NCBI GenBank assembly: GCA_034008185.1
Contig: CM067082.1
Coordinates: 4,262,984-4,326,983, forward strand
Origin: Gorsachius magnificus
Lineage: Eukaryota > Chordata > Aves > Pelecaniformes > Ardeidae
DNA: 64,000 bases
Reading direction: 5' to 3'
Below, one piece after another: positions 37,646-50,130 of this stretch. Every line of letters starts with the position of its first letter. The first letter of the stretch is position 1. The notes under the pieces are model-generated. The model saw only the letters and a list, made by a program, of their open reading frames with translations. It had not been told where the DNA came from and did no database searches. The position numbers and the translations under genes are program-made.

Positions 37646-40600
37646 AGTAAGGTCTTCCAAGTCTCAAAAGGAAAACACGTGAGCCAAATCCTGCTCTCAC
37701 GTCCAGCACTGTCAGTCAGCCCACAGCGACTGTGGGTGCCGCTGCCTGGGCAGGCTTGGGGCTCTCAGCTGTGATGGGTCACAACGCCTGACAGCGAAGC
37801 ATCCTCTTGGTTTGTTCCTCGCTAAGATTCTCTTGGAAATCCTCCCTCCCTGACAATTAAAAAATTAAAGAAAGGAACAAGGCTGAGCCTAAGTGGATTA
37901 CAATGGACACTGTCTGCTCTCCCAGGACCGCCCAGTCCCAGACGTTAGCACCTGACCAACCCAGAGGCATGATGTAGAAAAAGCAGTTCTCGTGGTGGTA
38001 AATGGAAGTTGGATGAGGACTGCTGGAAGTCTTCTTTCTAACCCAAAGAAACTTCCATCATTCCTTGCAAGGTCAGCCCAGGAGGGAAAAAGCAGGGGGA
38101 ATAGGTTATGGTTTTGAAACAATGTGTGTTCATCTCGTTGGAAAAATGGCAACCCAGGATTTCTTCAGTGCTTCCCAGCCAAGCCCATACCCTTACCCTC
38201 CTGGGAGGGCAACCATTCCCACAAGGCTGGGCTGAGGAGCAGGGAGAAAATGCAACTGCAATGAAGAATGAGCTGAGGGTGCCAGTGTCTCCCTCCAGGA
38301 GAAACCCACAGGGTTTATGTGTGCAAGCTCCTTTGTACCTGCTGATGTGACTGAGACCTGTGCTAAGATGGCCTCAGGGGAATTTCAAACACGCTTGACT
38401 GAAGTACCTACATTAAAAGCCTAAGCTCCCTAGGGTCCTTCTAAAACCAAAGAAAAGGCAGAGCATAACCTCTGGAGCTTCTTTAGCGATCTGTAAGATA
38501 GCAAGCATAAATCCCAGCCCCCCTGTTGTTTTTTTGGTTTTTTATTTCTTTACCACTTTGGGGCAAGTTGCTCACAGTTACGACAGGGGGGAATCAGAGC
38601 TTGCATTTCTCACACTGCTCAGCTGAAACCTGCTTCAAGCTGCTCAGCTCTCCTGAAGTGAGATAAAATTCATCCCAAAGCCAGTCTCTCAGTGCCAGAA
38701 AATGGAAGGGGTCCAATGCAAACAACAGGACAAAAGCCAGCCAACGCCAGCCCTCTGTCAGTCAGCCTTCCTTCTGAAACCAAAAGCAAAGCAACTCCCA
38801 GAGGTCTCTCCCACTCCGAGCATGGCTTTGCAATTATAAATTATCCCAAGATTATGTCTGTCCCCAGCGCTGCTGTATTTACCTCCTCTGTGTTTGCCAG
38901 GTGATTAATTGCTGCTGCATTGGCTGCACTGCAGAATAAAAGCTGGGGACGCAGCAAACTCCTAATTACCACCATCATTCAGTGGCAGCGAGGGGTGATA
39001 AATTTAAAGCCAAATACATGAGGAAACGCTTTTTGTTTTAACGTAGTCTGCAATTAACCAGCACAGACTGCTGCTGGGAAGGGAATCAAGACAAATGGGA
39101 CCAGGCATTCAGAGGGCCTGAGCAAAAAGAAGATTAGAGTTGTACTGGCTGAGATAGCAATGCCCAGAGCTGACCATCCTGGCGTCAGCAGGCACCATCC
39201 AAGGACCAGAATATGTGCTGATTGCTCTTACCACATCCTAACATGATGTTTGACATTTCTTGGGTGCAGCATCCATCTTATCCCCTGTCACCTTCCACTC
39301 CCACGCAGTCAGGAGGCCTCATCTGTGATGCACAGCTGATGGAGCATCAGCAAGAAAGGAGAGGCTGCGGGGGTGCCAACTTCTAGGACTCTGCATTCAA
39401 AAGAGCTGCTCCAGGACAGTGTCCCCATCCAACCTCTTCCGCTGATGGACCACACATCTCACATGGAGAAATGTGGAGATATCTGAGAAGATACCTACAA
39501 GTCTGGTGCCATTGTCTCTTCCAGTGCAGAGCACTGGACTTTGAGTTTGATTTTCAGCTCAAAGTCTCTGGTTATCTCCTGAATACCCTGCCTGAGTGTG
39601 AAGGAAGGAGGAGCTTCATCTCCACCAGAAACACCTCTGGCTTGCAGAAGTCCCCCACAGCCTCACCAGCCTCGTCCATAGTGGGAACAAGAAGCAAGTA
39701 CATTGCTCCTCACTGAATCTGGGCTGGAGCAGAGTAAAGCCGAGCTGCATGGGACTGCAAGAAGGTCCTGGACACCAGTACTGCTGTCGCTCTGGTGCTG
39801 TGGGACATCCAGGCGGGCTCACAGAAATTTTGTAAGCGCCCCGAACCCAGAGGCTCAGATGAAACCCCAGAAGCTCCATGGATCTGAGTGGGTCTGGGCT
39901 GGAAATCTGTCAAGCTTTCTCATGGGATTTCCTTTCTCCCTCCTGGTTCTGTTTGGGCTGGAAACACCATGAGAATAACTTTCCTCCTTGCATTTCAGCA
40001 GTTTTGCTTCCGGGCCTGGGCTAAACAAGGAAGTGCAGAGGCGTGGGAACTGAGGGGAGACACAAACACACGAGAGCAGGGTCTGGACTGCTCCAAATCT
40101 CTATGTGCAACTCACTGCCTCCATCAAGGCAATTCTCCTGCCAGCTTAACTCCTCTGCCTGGGCTGACACCTTCAGGTGGAGATAGGTATCTCAGCTTTC
40201 CCTGTGGGCTAGATCCTGCTCTCTCTTAGGCAGCAAAGCAATCCCAGCAATAGCCACTCAAATTTTACAGGTGTGAGACCAGAATATTTGGACCATGATC
40301 TTGGTGCCTTTTAAAGACACATCACTTAGCCCACAGTAGAGCACTTAGCCACAAGCCTCCAGAGAGCCTTGGTCCTTCTGCTGCCTACCACGAGATGTGG
40401 TAACAGAGCTTGACTTCTCGATGCACTTCAGCACCTCAGCACCCCAAGAACACAGTGCATTTCATGTGACTGAAGTTAAACTGCTAGCGTGGAGTACCAA
40501 AAACCATCGGCACTTCAGGCAAGGTTGACCCATTCCTTCAGGATCCAAATTTATTCATTGCTACGTGCCTTCGGCACCCACTGATAAAACACGGTGCGCC

Positions 40601-42273
40601 CACATGAGCAGGTATGGCATGTAGGGATGAATAATGCTCCTCTCACCCTATATGTATTTCAGGATAAAGTTCAGGCATCACCACAGGCTAAAGCACCACC
40701 TAACATATGCTTAGACTAAATACTCAGAATTTCAAAGCTACAATGCGGAAATGGAAAGGAGTTTTTCCCATCCCAACTAGCTTGAAATTTAAGGCCCTTC
40801 TCTTTCCCATGAGTCTCCAGCAGATTGGCATGGAAGTCTCTTTGGGATTACAAGGATCTTTTTAGTCATTCAAAGGTTAATTGGAGCAACACCACGGTTA
40901 GGAGCAGAAAGGAGGGGACAATTTCTAGCAGCAAGGTCATGGAGCTACTGAGCACAACCCTCTGGAGCATTCGCCATTATTTAATTACTGCTGTACTAAT
41001 AGCTAGTATGATTTAAAGTATTCAAGGTCTCTCAGGCTTTGTGAAAGCAGCAAGCCTTTTGTGGTTTTTAAGAACCTCAGAATAGGAGATGGGTGTAGCA
41101 GCCTCCTAGCCCAGCAGACCCTGTCTCTCAGCTCTGAGCACTTAAGGCAGGTGACTGCACTTACTTGGCAATATGACTTCTAGGCAGGAGCTGGCCCAGA
41201 CCATGGGCAAAGAAGTTCGGGTGCACCTCAAGGACCTGCAGACAGCACCGGCACTAGGCACTCAGTTACTCAAGAGGTCACTTCCAATCCCATCTGAAAA
41301 CCTGGTTGCATCTGCATACTGCTCAGCACCAAGGGATCTCCATCCTACCAGAAGCTTTTCACTGAGCAGGTTACATCTGAATTTGAGCCTGTCAGTCAGG
41401 TTGCAAAGCCGTCTTCCCTTCCTGGACAGCACTACCTACCAATACCATCACCTAGCCAAGTTCTAGTGTCCTCTCCTCTACAGCAAGCACCACCATGTGC
41501 CTGCCCTATACACTGATGTTGACTGCACAGCTGGAACTGCATCCCCAGAGGCATGGGCATAGCTTCTCCATGTCCTTAGCTCAGAGAGAGCAGCACAGCC
41601 CTGAGACGTGTCTTCCTCTCCCTGTCAGAAGAAGCAAGGGAGGTAGAGACACACCCATGAGCGATGTGATTGTGACTCTGGTCCCTGCCAGCTCTCTCCA
41701 ATCTACCCTGCCCAAGGCACTTTTTCCTGTTGCAGTCTGGCACATCTATTTCAGATTTCAAATGCAGAGGATTGCCACATATCTCAGGGAACAAGAAACA
41801 GATTCCCACTGGGGAAGCAGGGTCCTAGGGCAGTGTGGCGTCAATGACATGCCCTTGAGGTTCAGAGGAGGAGGACCCGACTGCTTGTTAACCCTGCTTC
41901 CCAGCTGGTGATTTCTATGGATAACCTAGCCAGGGGATTCTAGGGAAAACTTTAAAAGAATTTCTAGTAATTCACTGTGAGAATAAAATCCCCAGCACTG
42001 CAGCTCACAGGGAGGCAATGCTCCTCATTGCACAATAAACCACGTGAACTGCTGGACACAGATCCAAGGTATCAGGAAACAAGCAGGAGAGGAGCATCCC
42101 TATGCCCTTCTAGCAAAATCACCTCTCTCTCTCATTGATTTGCATTAGAAACCTGGGTGTGACCTCCTGTGCTGGGGTAGACTACATGATGCCTCCAAGT
42201 CCACCTTTCAGCCCCATTTTCCATGATTTTAGGGTTTTCTCCTGTTACCTTGTGATAGGTGCTTTCCGCCTTT
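37646..42273. other. Unique non-coding stretch, no gene seen
   Basis: Mixed composition without recognised exons. A GGGTAGACTACATGATGCCT-type segment near 42175-42235 faintly resembles an eroded CR1 tail but is too weak to call. Short open frames on both strands at 39.5-40.2 and 41.2-41.9 kb have no known domain. Confidence 0.5.
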
Positions 42274-43690
42274 CATAGAATCATAGAATCACCTCGGTTG
42301 GAAAAGACCTTTAAGATCATCGAGTCCAACCGTTAACCTAGCACTGCCATCCCACCACTAAACCATGTCCCTAAGCACCTCATCTATCCTTCTTTTAAAG
42401 ACCTCCAGGGATGAGGACTCCACCACCTCCCTGGGCAGCCCATTCCAGAGCCTGACAACCCTCTCGGTGAAGAAGTTTTTCCTAATGTCTAGCCTAAACC
42501 TGCCCTGGCGCAGCTTCAAGCCATTCCCCCTCGTCCTATCATCTGTTACCAGGGAGAAGAGGCCGACCCCCACCTCGCTACAGCCTCCTTTCAGGTAGTT
42601 GTAGAGGGCAATCAGGTCTCCCCTCAGCCTCCTCTTCTCCAGACTAAACAACCCCAGTTCCCTCAGCCGCTCCTCGTATGACTTGTGTTCCAGACCCCTC
42701 ACCAGCTTGGTTGCTCTCCTCTGGACCTGTTCCAGCAAGGCAACATCTTTCTTGTAGTGAGGGGCCCAAAACTGAACACAGTATTCGAGGTGCGGCCTCA
42801 CCAGCACCGAGTACAGGGGCACGATCACTTCCCTACTCCTGCTGGCCACACTATTCCTGACACAAGCCAGGATGCCATTGGCCTTCTTGGCCACCTGGGC
42901 ACACTGCTGGCTCATATTCAGGCGGCTGTCAATCAGTACCCCCAGGTCTTTTTCCACCAGGCAGCTTTCCAGCCACTCTTCCCCAAGCCTGTAGCGCTGC
43001 ATGGGGTTGTTGTGACCAAAGTGCAGGACCCGGCACTTGGCCTTGTTGAACCTCATACAGTTGGCCTCGGCCCATCGATCCAGCCTGTCCAGGTCCCTTT
43101 GCAGAGCCCTCCTCCCCTCCAGCAGATCAACACTCCCACCCAGTTTGGTGTCGTCTGCAAATTTACTGAGGGCGCACTCAATCCCCTCATCAAGGTCATT
43201 GATAAAGATATTAAACAAGACTGGCCCTAGAACTGAGCCCTGGGGGACACCGCTTGTGACCGGCCGCCAACTGGATTTAGCTCCATTCACCACGACTCTC
43301 TGGGCTCGGCCACCCAGCCAGTTTTTAACCCAGCAAAGAGTACATCCATCTAGGCCATGAACTGCCAGCTTCTCCATGAGAATGCTGTGGGAGACTGTGT
43401 TGAAGGCTTTGCTGAAGTCCAGGTAGACAACATCCACAGCCTTTCCCTCATCTACCAGGTGGGTCACCTGGTCATAGAAGGAAATCAGGTTGGTTAGGCA
43501 AGACTTGCCTTTCGTGAACCCATGCTGACTGGGCCTGATCCCCTGATTGTCCTCCATGTGCCTGGTGAGCACACTCAAGATAAACCGCTCCATAATCTTC
43601 CCCGGTACCGAGGTTAGGCTGACTGGTCTGTAGTTCCCCGGATCCTCCTTCCGGCCCTTCTTGAAGAGAGGCGTCACATTTGCCAACAAC
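42274..43690 (-). mobile_element. CR1 LINE, 1.4-kb 5'-truncated young copy
   Basis: This is the longest and best-preserved transposon in the window, in minus orientation. Its 3' end, with two ATTCTATG octamers (CATAGAATCATAGAATC on the + strand), is at 42274-42290. A short 3' UTR of about 84 bp follows, then an uninterrupted coding segment to the 5' truncation near 43690. The endonuclease domain and the N-terminal half of the reverse transcriptase are missing, so it cannot move by itself. 5' truncation is the usual outcome of CR1 target-primed reverse transcription. Confidence 0.97.
42358..43689 (-). CDS. CR1 reverse transcriptase, C-terminal part (ORF2 remnant)
   Basis: A 443-codon open segment of the CR1 ORF2 polyprotein, whose reverse transcriptase copies the element's RNA at a nicked chromosomal target. 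In this segment's numbering, NYRPVSLTS is at about 19-27, motif [10 protein letters not shown] at 89-97 (catalytic Asp 91), [10 protein letters not shown] at 147-156 and the catalytic FADD box at 177-180. The CR1 C-terminal tail follows and ends in [11 protein letters not shown] at the TAG stop (42358-42360). The Asp usually seen at the end of motif A (AFD) is Asn here. The apparent start codon TTG is only the truncation edge, because the frame continues open a few codons further to a stop near 43708. The N-terminal endonuclease is absent. The absence of stops or frameshifts over 1.3 kb points to a recent insertion. Confidence 0.93.
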   Translation of the reverse strand: MLANVTPLFKKGRKEDPGNYRPVSLTSVPGKIMERFILSVLTRHMEDNQGIRPSQHGFTKGKSCLTNLISFYDQVTHLVDEGKAVDVVYLDFSKAFNTVSHSILMEKLAVHGLDGCTLCWVKNWLGGRAQRVVVNGAKSSWRPVTSGVPQGSVLGPVLFNIFINDLDEGIECALSKFADDTKLGGSVDLLEGRRALQRDLDRLDRWAEANCMRFNKAKCRVLHFGHNNPMQRYRLGEEWLESCLVEKDLGVLIDSRLNMSQQCAQVAKKANGILACVRNSVASRSREVIVPLYSVLVRPHLEYCVQFWAPHYKKDVALLEQVQRRATKLVRGLEHKSYEERLRELGLFSLEKRRLRGDLIALYNYLKGGCSEVGVGLFSLVTDDRTRGNGLKLRQGRFRLDIRKNFFTERVVRLWNGLPREVVESSSLEVFKRRIDEVLRDMV

Positions 43691-46600
43691 TCATGTTCAC
43701 AGGCACATCACCACCATGCTCCTCTCCTTGCCCTTCTCTCAGGCCCTCTTCCCCAGCTTCCCCAGCCAGCAAGAGCCCTCAGCCTGCTCTTGAACCCTCA
43801 GCATTGCAGTCATGCACTCTTTAGACTTTGCTCGCTACTTCACCCATCAGCACTTTTATTAATTCAAAGATGCCTTATCTTGTAGAAGAGAAAATACAGC
43901 AAGCTGGAAGCACAAGGTAAGACCATGATTGCTCCCCCAGAAGACAAACACATGCTCGGTGGCCAGCTAGATGCTACCTTGCACATTCCTGCCACTGAGG
44001 GCTAAGGAATGAATCAACAGGAAAGTGCTGCACCTTTACACAGGCAGGAAAAAAGGGGTGGTGGTGGTGGTGGTGGTTGTGAAAATAAGTCATGAAATCA
44101 AAGCCGCATTACTCAGCGTGGTCAGCTTGTCATCGCACTTTGCGACTGACCACCTGAGTCACAGGAGTGGAATTAATCTCACTTAAATTCAGACATCTGA
44201 AACGTAGACTCTTATGTCTAGCCACGCAGCTTCAGCTTCTTCTACAGTCTATGATTCATTTGACCTCTCTCAGATACTCTTGTAGATTGAATCACACTCT
44301 GGTTCTTCCTATTTTTCTGCATCGTCAATAAAGGGAGCCGACGGTGACTAGTTCATCTGAAGTCAGACATCTCAATTTGACATGCCAAAATAAGAGCAAA
44401 GGAATCCCACTCTGGGTATTGTCATTTCTCCCTAATTGAAGGGCTTAAAACTTTCAAAGCAGGAGGACAATGCCAGCTGAATTTGCGGTGGGGCTTTTCA
44501 TGCCAACATTCAGAGATCGTTTCTCCCCTGCCAGCTTGCTCAGCTTAATTCATGGGAATGTCTAGAAACAAGAACCCCTGGAGCACAGCAAAAATGAGCC
44601 AGGCTCTGGCATTTGTGTGAGCAACCAGTTCTTAATTATTTGACTAATACTAGCATTGTGCAGCAGCCATATGCACCAAGAGGCCTGAAGAGGTTTCTTT
44701 GCCACAAAGACCCACGTACAAACCTCCACATGGAAGGTGGGTCTAGCGTTTCTGCAGTGTTTCCAGGTGCAAGAGCACAATGCCAAACTGCAACCATTTT
44801 CAGGGTGTTTGAGGAGTTTATAACATATAATGAATCTGCCTTAAGCGTAATTTGGGTCAAGAAGGATTGGAGAGGCAGGAAAGGTGGGCTAATGCTGGTC
44901 AACTAGGAGATGTATCACAGGCACGGTGCAAACCCTCCCATATTCTGGAGAGGACAGGAGGATGCTGGCAGCAGGAGTGATGGGGAGAACCACAGGAGTG
45001 GGGGTTTCTGCATGGGAAGGACACAATTACCTTGGGAGGAGGCTACAGGGCCAGGCCGCAGAGAGGCTCTTTTAGCCATGAGGATAGAGGCAAAATTACT
45101 CATCAGCCCCTGGAGGTTGGACACCTGGGAGACGGGGTTTCTCCCTTCATTAGGAGATGGGTCAAATGCAACTAGAAATTAGGACTTTATCTTCTCAGCT
45201 CCCCACACCCAGAAATATTGCTAGCAGAGGGTTCTGAGGCAGAGCAGAGCCAGGGGGGAAGGAAATGTCTTGGGCAGTGCCCACAGGCTGCACTCAGACC
45301 CCATGGGTCTACAGCATGGCCAGGAGGAGAGCACTGGGGAAGGAAGTCTTATGGCAAGGTCGGACACCAGCTGTCTCCAGGAATGAATCCAGGAGCAGTG
45401 TCCTCCTGGGATGGGCCAGGAGGATCTTGTGTTGACTGACTGCCCTTCCTGAGTTCGGGAGGAAATTAATCTCCCACCGTGGGCTTCAGTTTATTTTTAC
45501 ATTGCAAGTTAGCCCGAAGGGAAAAAAAAAAAAAAATCATAAAAAAATTCTATTCCCTAAAAGGAATCGCAAATTTCACAGCGACCTAAGGAGATTAGTC
45601 AAATCCCTGTGACCGTCAGCAGTTTCACTTAGGTCAAAGCCTGGCATAACTCAATCTCTGTGAGAAGAGAGGAGAGGAGCGGCATGGACTGCCCAGCTCT
45701 GCAGGCGGGCCAGTCTCTCAGAAAGGACCCTTTTGCAATATCTGGAGGCAAATATCCCTTTTGCAGTCCCGTGGCAGAGAGGCAAACAGTCAGACAGGCC
45801 CAGAGTGCAGACAGCGAAAGGGAACGTTATCTCTTGCAGATACCACAGTGAGACCTTCCAAGCTGGGAAGCAGAAGGGGGACCAATTTCCCAGGCTAGGA
45901 GACATCAAAGGCTGTGTGAAACCTTCTGAAAATGCTCACCCTGAATTTCTCATGCATGGGTGGGCATATGGGATAACTCTCCATAGGGTCAGGGAAATGT
46001 AGAAAGTGGAGAAGTCGGGTCCTGATTCGCCTCTTGCTCTGGGGGAGAAAATGAAGAGAATTTAGCTCAAAAGCTAAAAATAAATATGCCACCCGCAGGT
46101 TTGGTTTCGCACAAAAATTGGCCTGAGTTAGGTAACCTAGGGCCCTTTTTGGATGAAATCATTTCCATTCCCCAGCAAACATGGCTGTGTTAACAGGCTC
46201 ACAGAGGCATCAGCCTTTCAAGCCGTGCATCAAATTTCATCCAGGGGATCAGTACTGTGGAGGAACTGTGGTACTGCTGCTGCAGTGTGCTCACTGAGCA
46301 GAGAGGTGTGTGAGAAGGAAATTGAGGACAATCTTTTGGATTACTCTAAGGAGAAATAGGGCTTTCAGCTCATACACTCCAGAGTTTTAAAAAGATCTGC
46401 CTCCCCTCGGTGCGAGGAAGGAGTCTCTTGATAGAAATCCAATGGAAAGTCTCCTGCCCTGTTGTGTGAATACGGTGTCTGCTGCAGAAAGCAGGAGGCT
46501 TTTGCAATTGTTTCCCTTTCCCTGATAAAGTTGCTGGTGCAGTTTTAAGAAGAAACTAATGTTTTTTTGCAATTCTTAGCTCTCCTCACAGGGAAACTTG

Positions 46601-47377
46601 TTCTCTCTTTGTGGCTTCTCTGCTGTCTGAACTCTTCCAGTAGTACCAGCCCTGAGGTTTTCAAAATTATGAGTCAGGAACTGGGAAATCCTTACACTGA
46701 TTTAGAAACTAAAATATTAAAAACAAATCAGCAAAAGACACCCCAACCGCAGGGACTTTCAAGTTCTTTCTGGTCTTTGAGCTTTGAAAGTCAAGAGTGG
46801 AACAGTCCCATTGCAGTGTTTCCGGGTACCATCGCACCTGCTTTTCCATCTCTTGTTTCTTTTCTCATTTTAAGAGCTCTTTGGGGCAGAAAGCATCTTT
46901 CTGTCTTGTGAACGTGCAGCATGTAGCACTAGGTGGTCTTCAGGCAGGATGCAGCCTCCCAGGCATTGGCAGAATGAAGGCAAATCATTACAATTAGCCA
47001 TTTTACTTACTTAATACATAAAACATTTGAGGAGAAAGCCAGGTAGCAGATGGGATAAGGGGAGGCAGACAGCATGGTTGTCTACCACAGCTGCTAGCGT
47101 TTTCAGCCTTTGATATTTGCTCCTGACCCAGTGAGAGTTTTCCTGTGGAGGGAAAAGGAACAATAGAGATGATTCCCATGTTGCTGGTACACACAGAAAA
47201 GGACATTCAGGTCCAATTTTTAATAGCTGACATTGTGGGAGCCCCTGCAAGCCCTCTCTTGATCAGGTTCCCCCTTTGATTAGTGTTGTACCAGCAAGCA
47301 GGAAGATATTCCCACTCCCTGAGAGTTTACAGATTACACACCTCCGAGGTAGGGCACAAAAGAGGAAACACAGCCCT
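43691..47377. other. Unique non-coding stretch, no gene seen
   Basis: It contains a (GGT)n microsatellite near 44057-44078 and an A-run near 45524-45537. Several overlapping open frames of 60-114 codons occur, none with a recognisable domain. No CR1 or RNA gene was seen. Confidence 0.5.
44055..44078. repeat. (GGT)n microsatellite
   Basis: About seven consecutive GGT/GTG trinucleotides within non-coding sequence. Likely polymorphic. Confidence 0.9.
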
Positions 47378-47500
47378 TGCCTCTACAGGTGGGAAAAGCA
47401 GATCCAGAGGAGTGGAGTGACCCAAGGCCCCACAGCATTGTACTGTGGAAAGGTCAGAAATGGAGCCAGAGCTTCCTAGCCATGTGGCTGACTCAGACAC
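47378..47500 (-). mobile_element. MIR-like SINE fragment, minus strand
   Basis: The + strand carries CCTCTACAGGTGGGAAAAGC, GAGTGACCCAAGGCCCCACA, then GTCAGAAATGGAGCCAGAGC. This parallels the inverted MIR order: TTTTACAGATGGGGAAACTG, AAGTGACTTGCCCAAGGTCA, CACAGCTAGTAAG, GCAGAGCTGGGATT. It is divergent but the block order is preserved. Confidence 0.5.
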
Positions 47501-49101
47501 CGGCAAGCTCTGCCCAGATTGGGAGCAGCTTTTCCTCCCAGGGGCCACAGCAATGCAGCCATGCTTGCGCAGCACCACATCCGACTAAAGCCAGTCAGAC
47601 CTGCTCCGGCCAGCCCTCAGAAGTCTCTGCTCTTGGCCCTCTGCAAGGTCAGGTCACTCTGAGCTGGAGTTTGCAGCCCTGCTTCTCGCTCTGCACTTAC
47701 ATCACACACAAAGAGGACACAAGCCCTGATCTGTTTGACCAATTGATCTCTGGTAATTTCCAGGAACCCTGCAAAATTGCCTTGCAAACCGCATGGCTTT
47801 GCCACTTATTTCTGCTACAGATGATCTCTTCCAACCCAAAATGTCCCTGATCCTATGCTTAAAACTTACTTGGAGGAGCAAGTGAGGAAGCCTGAATGCT
47901 TCTGCATGCTGCAACGACCTGACTTTCGAGACAGAAATGCAAGAGCTACTTAGAGAAGCAAAGTCTTCAAAATCTTTCATCCAGAAGGAAAAGCAGGATC
48001 AAAATCATAATAGTGCTTACTTCTCAGATGCATCTGTATCAAGACTGAATTTGGTTCTGGATCTGCAGAAAGAATAAGAAGAAAACATTCCTTCAACGTC
48101 AACACAAGGGAAAGTCCTCCACTAGTCCTCTAGCAAGACAATCAAAACCATGAGTTGGGCTTTGCACTGAGTGGGTCCAGGCTGGGCAGAGGTAACATGG
48201 CCCTTTGCTCCTGATGATTTCACCAATCTGACATTTGTTCTCATGCATTTCCCCACCCTCTACCCTGCCAAAAAAAAAGGAAATGCAGTTTCCCTAACTG
48301 GAAATGCACATTTCATAGTAACATTTCCTAGACCATTTTGCAGGAGGTAAAATGGGATGATTTTTTTCAGCACAGCTTTGGTAGAAACTCACTGCTCTTA
48401 TCTGGCCCCTTGGCATCTGTATGCCGACAGAATCCTTCAGCAATCTTCAACTCCTCTTGACTTCGCCTTTTTGTGGTGTTTGTTTCTTTGCCCTTCTTAA
48501 ATAAACCATTGGTAGTTACCATGGTAACACGCCTCATTCTTTCTCTCTCCACCCTAAAAGTCTATTTCTATTTAACAGGCTTTTAAAAAGACTCTATTTA
48601 TACTTTCTTTTGTTACCCTGCCCCTGCTCTCTTGCAGTCAGACAAGGGCAGGCACGGAGTGGTGCATGCACTAGCCTGTGTTACTAATAATGGCCATCCA
48701 TAAACACAAGAGCAAGCCGTGGGGATCAAAGCTGTGACCTTCATCAGGAGATGCTCTGCTTCCTAGAGGAACAAAGAGGAAACCTGAGACACGGTACACC
48801 CCGTGCTCTGGCAGGAAGCACTGCTAGCAGGGGCCATCCCCACCTTCCCACTCTCCAGCAGCGAGCTGAGGGGCTGCAAGTCCCCAGAAGCAGCCATCAT
48901 GTGAAAAACAGCCTTGCTATCACTGCGGGCAGCTTCCACCTTTCCTCTTTTCTCAGTGTCAGACATTCGTCTACATTGCTGGTAATTGGATAAAGAGAAA
49001 AAATATGAGCTGTGGTCCTTTTTGCTTCCTATTCTGTTGAAAAGAAAAGCTCCCTTCCTCTCTACACTTTTTCATTTCAAATCTCAGAGCTATTAGCAAG
49101 C
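47501..49101. other. Unique non-coding stretch, no gene seen
   Basis: No exon or clear repeat. The segment GATGATCTCTTCCAACCC near 47820 resembles part of a CR1 tail, but its flanks do not support it. Confidence 0.5.
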
Positions 49102-49131
49102 ATGATTCTATGATTCTATGATTCTATGATC
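49102..49131 (+). repeat. Isolated (ATTCTATG)3 octamer array
   Basis: Three consecutive copies of the ATTCTATG octamer that normally ends CR1 elements. No recognisable CR1 body precedes it. It is either the extreme 3' tip of a CR1 truncated to almost nothing or the tail of a copy whose body has decayed. Confidence 0.85.
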
Positions 49132-49971
49132 ACAGTTTATTTTCTTAAGGTTCATTATATCATTTAAACATGCAGATTACGATTTATCTTAACCCTTAGC
49201 TGAAGCAGTAGGTGTCTGATTTTTTACAATGGTAGCTTCTCTTCTATTGTTTTTCAGGCATTTCTGCTAATAAAAAACAATGGTTCTGAAATAGTCCAAG
49301 TACAATTTGGTTCCTTTCTCCATTGAGAGGTTTCACTTGCATGGTCAGGCTGGTGCCAGAAACCACACGTTTTTTGGTCATCTTTAGGGTATTCCAGGAA
49401 ACATATTGTCAACAGATCTCAATTTTTCAGTAGGAAAAGCAAGTAGAAGAAAGACTCCCCAGCCCTCCCCTTCTTTCCTCCACATAAAGACAGCTTTCAG
49501 GACTTCTTTACTGATGAAGAATGATCCCAACAGTTGTAAATCCATTTTCTTCTCATTTGTGATCTCTACAGCGTGGCCAGCACAAGAAGATGTGATGCCC
49601 TCAGAGGGACACTCCAGAAAGGGTTAAGGTATCTAAAACTACAGCCTCAATAAGCAGCTCGCAAAAGTGTCCTGTCCCCAGGGTAGGATCAGTGTATGAG
49701 AATTTGCTCAGATCATGTAATGTTTGTAACTTGATTTCCTGCCGGAAAGCTTCAGTAGGTGGAGTTTCTGCTGAACCAGACAGAACTAGAACTATTTCCT
49801 TCTCCAGATTGCTTGTGCATGTCCAGTCACGCTCAACTGAATGAATAGCAACTGGCTTGTTTCCCCCCCACACCCCTTCCCATTCACCACTTGCAGTGGA
49901 GATACGGGAAGTATGTCATAATCTTGCTGCCAGGGCAAGTGTTTCAGGAGGTGGGATGATCCCACAACCTT

Positions 49972-50130
49972 GGGCAAGTCCTGTTCTTTCTCTGCAACTC
50001 TGGTCCATCTTGTTATCTTCTGGAGAAAGGATGTCCTAATGACCAGCCTCCTGCCCTACTGATTTCCTATGTGACCTTGGGAAAGTCACTTAACCTTTGC
50101 CTGCATCCACTTTCCGTGAAATGGAGAGGA
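49972..50130 (+). mobile_element. One or two MIR-like SINE fragments
   Basis: Two similar + strand blocks lie about 95 bp apart. The first reads ACAACCTTGGGCAAGTCCTG, then TCTCTGCAACTCTGGTCCATC near 49974-50010. The second reads TATGTGACCTTGGGAAAGTC, ACTTAACCTTTGCCTGCATC and CACTTTCCGTGAAATGGAGA at 50069-50130. The second is close to the MIR core (TGTGACCTTGGGCAAGTCAC, TTAACCTCTCTG, GTAAAATGGGGA). The first may be a second copy or an ancient internal duplication. Confidence 0.6.

Noticed and set aside
42165..42240. Eroded CR1 tail in opposite orientation to the 42.3-kb copy
   Set aside because: A weak resemblance (a GGGTAGACTACATGATG-type word) that I could not extend to a second conserved block.
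47818..47860. CR1 tail fragment
   Set aside because: Only GATGATCTCTTCCAACCC and a loosely octamer-like end resemble CR1; too short and unsupported by flanks.
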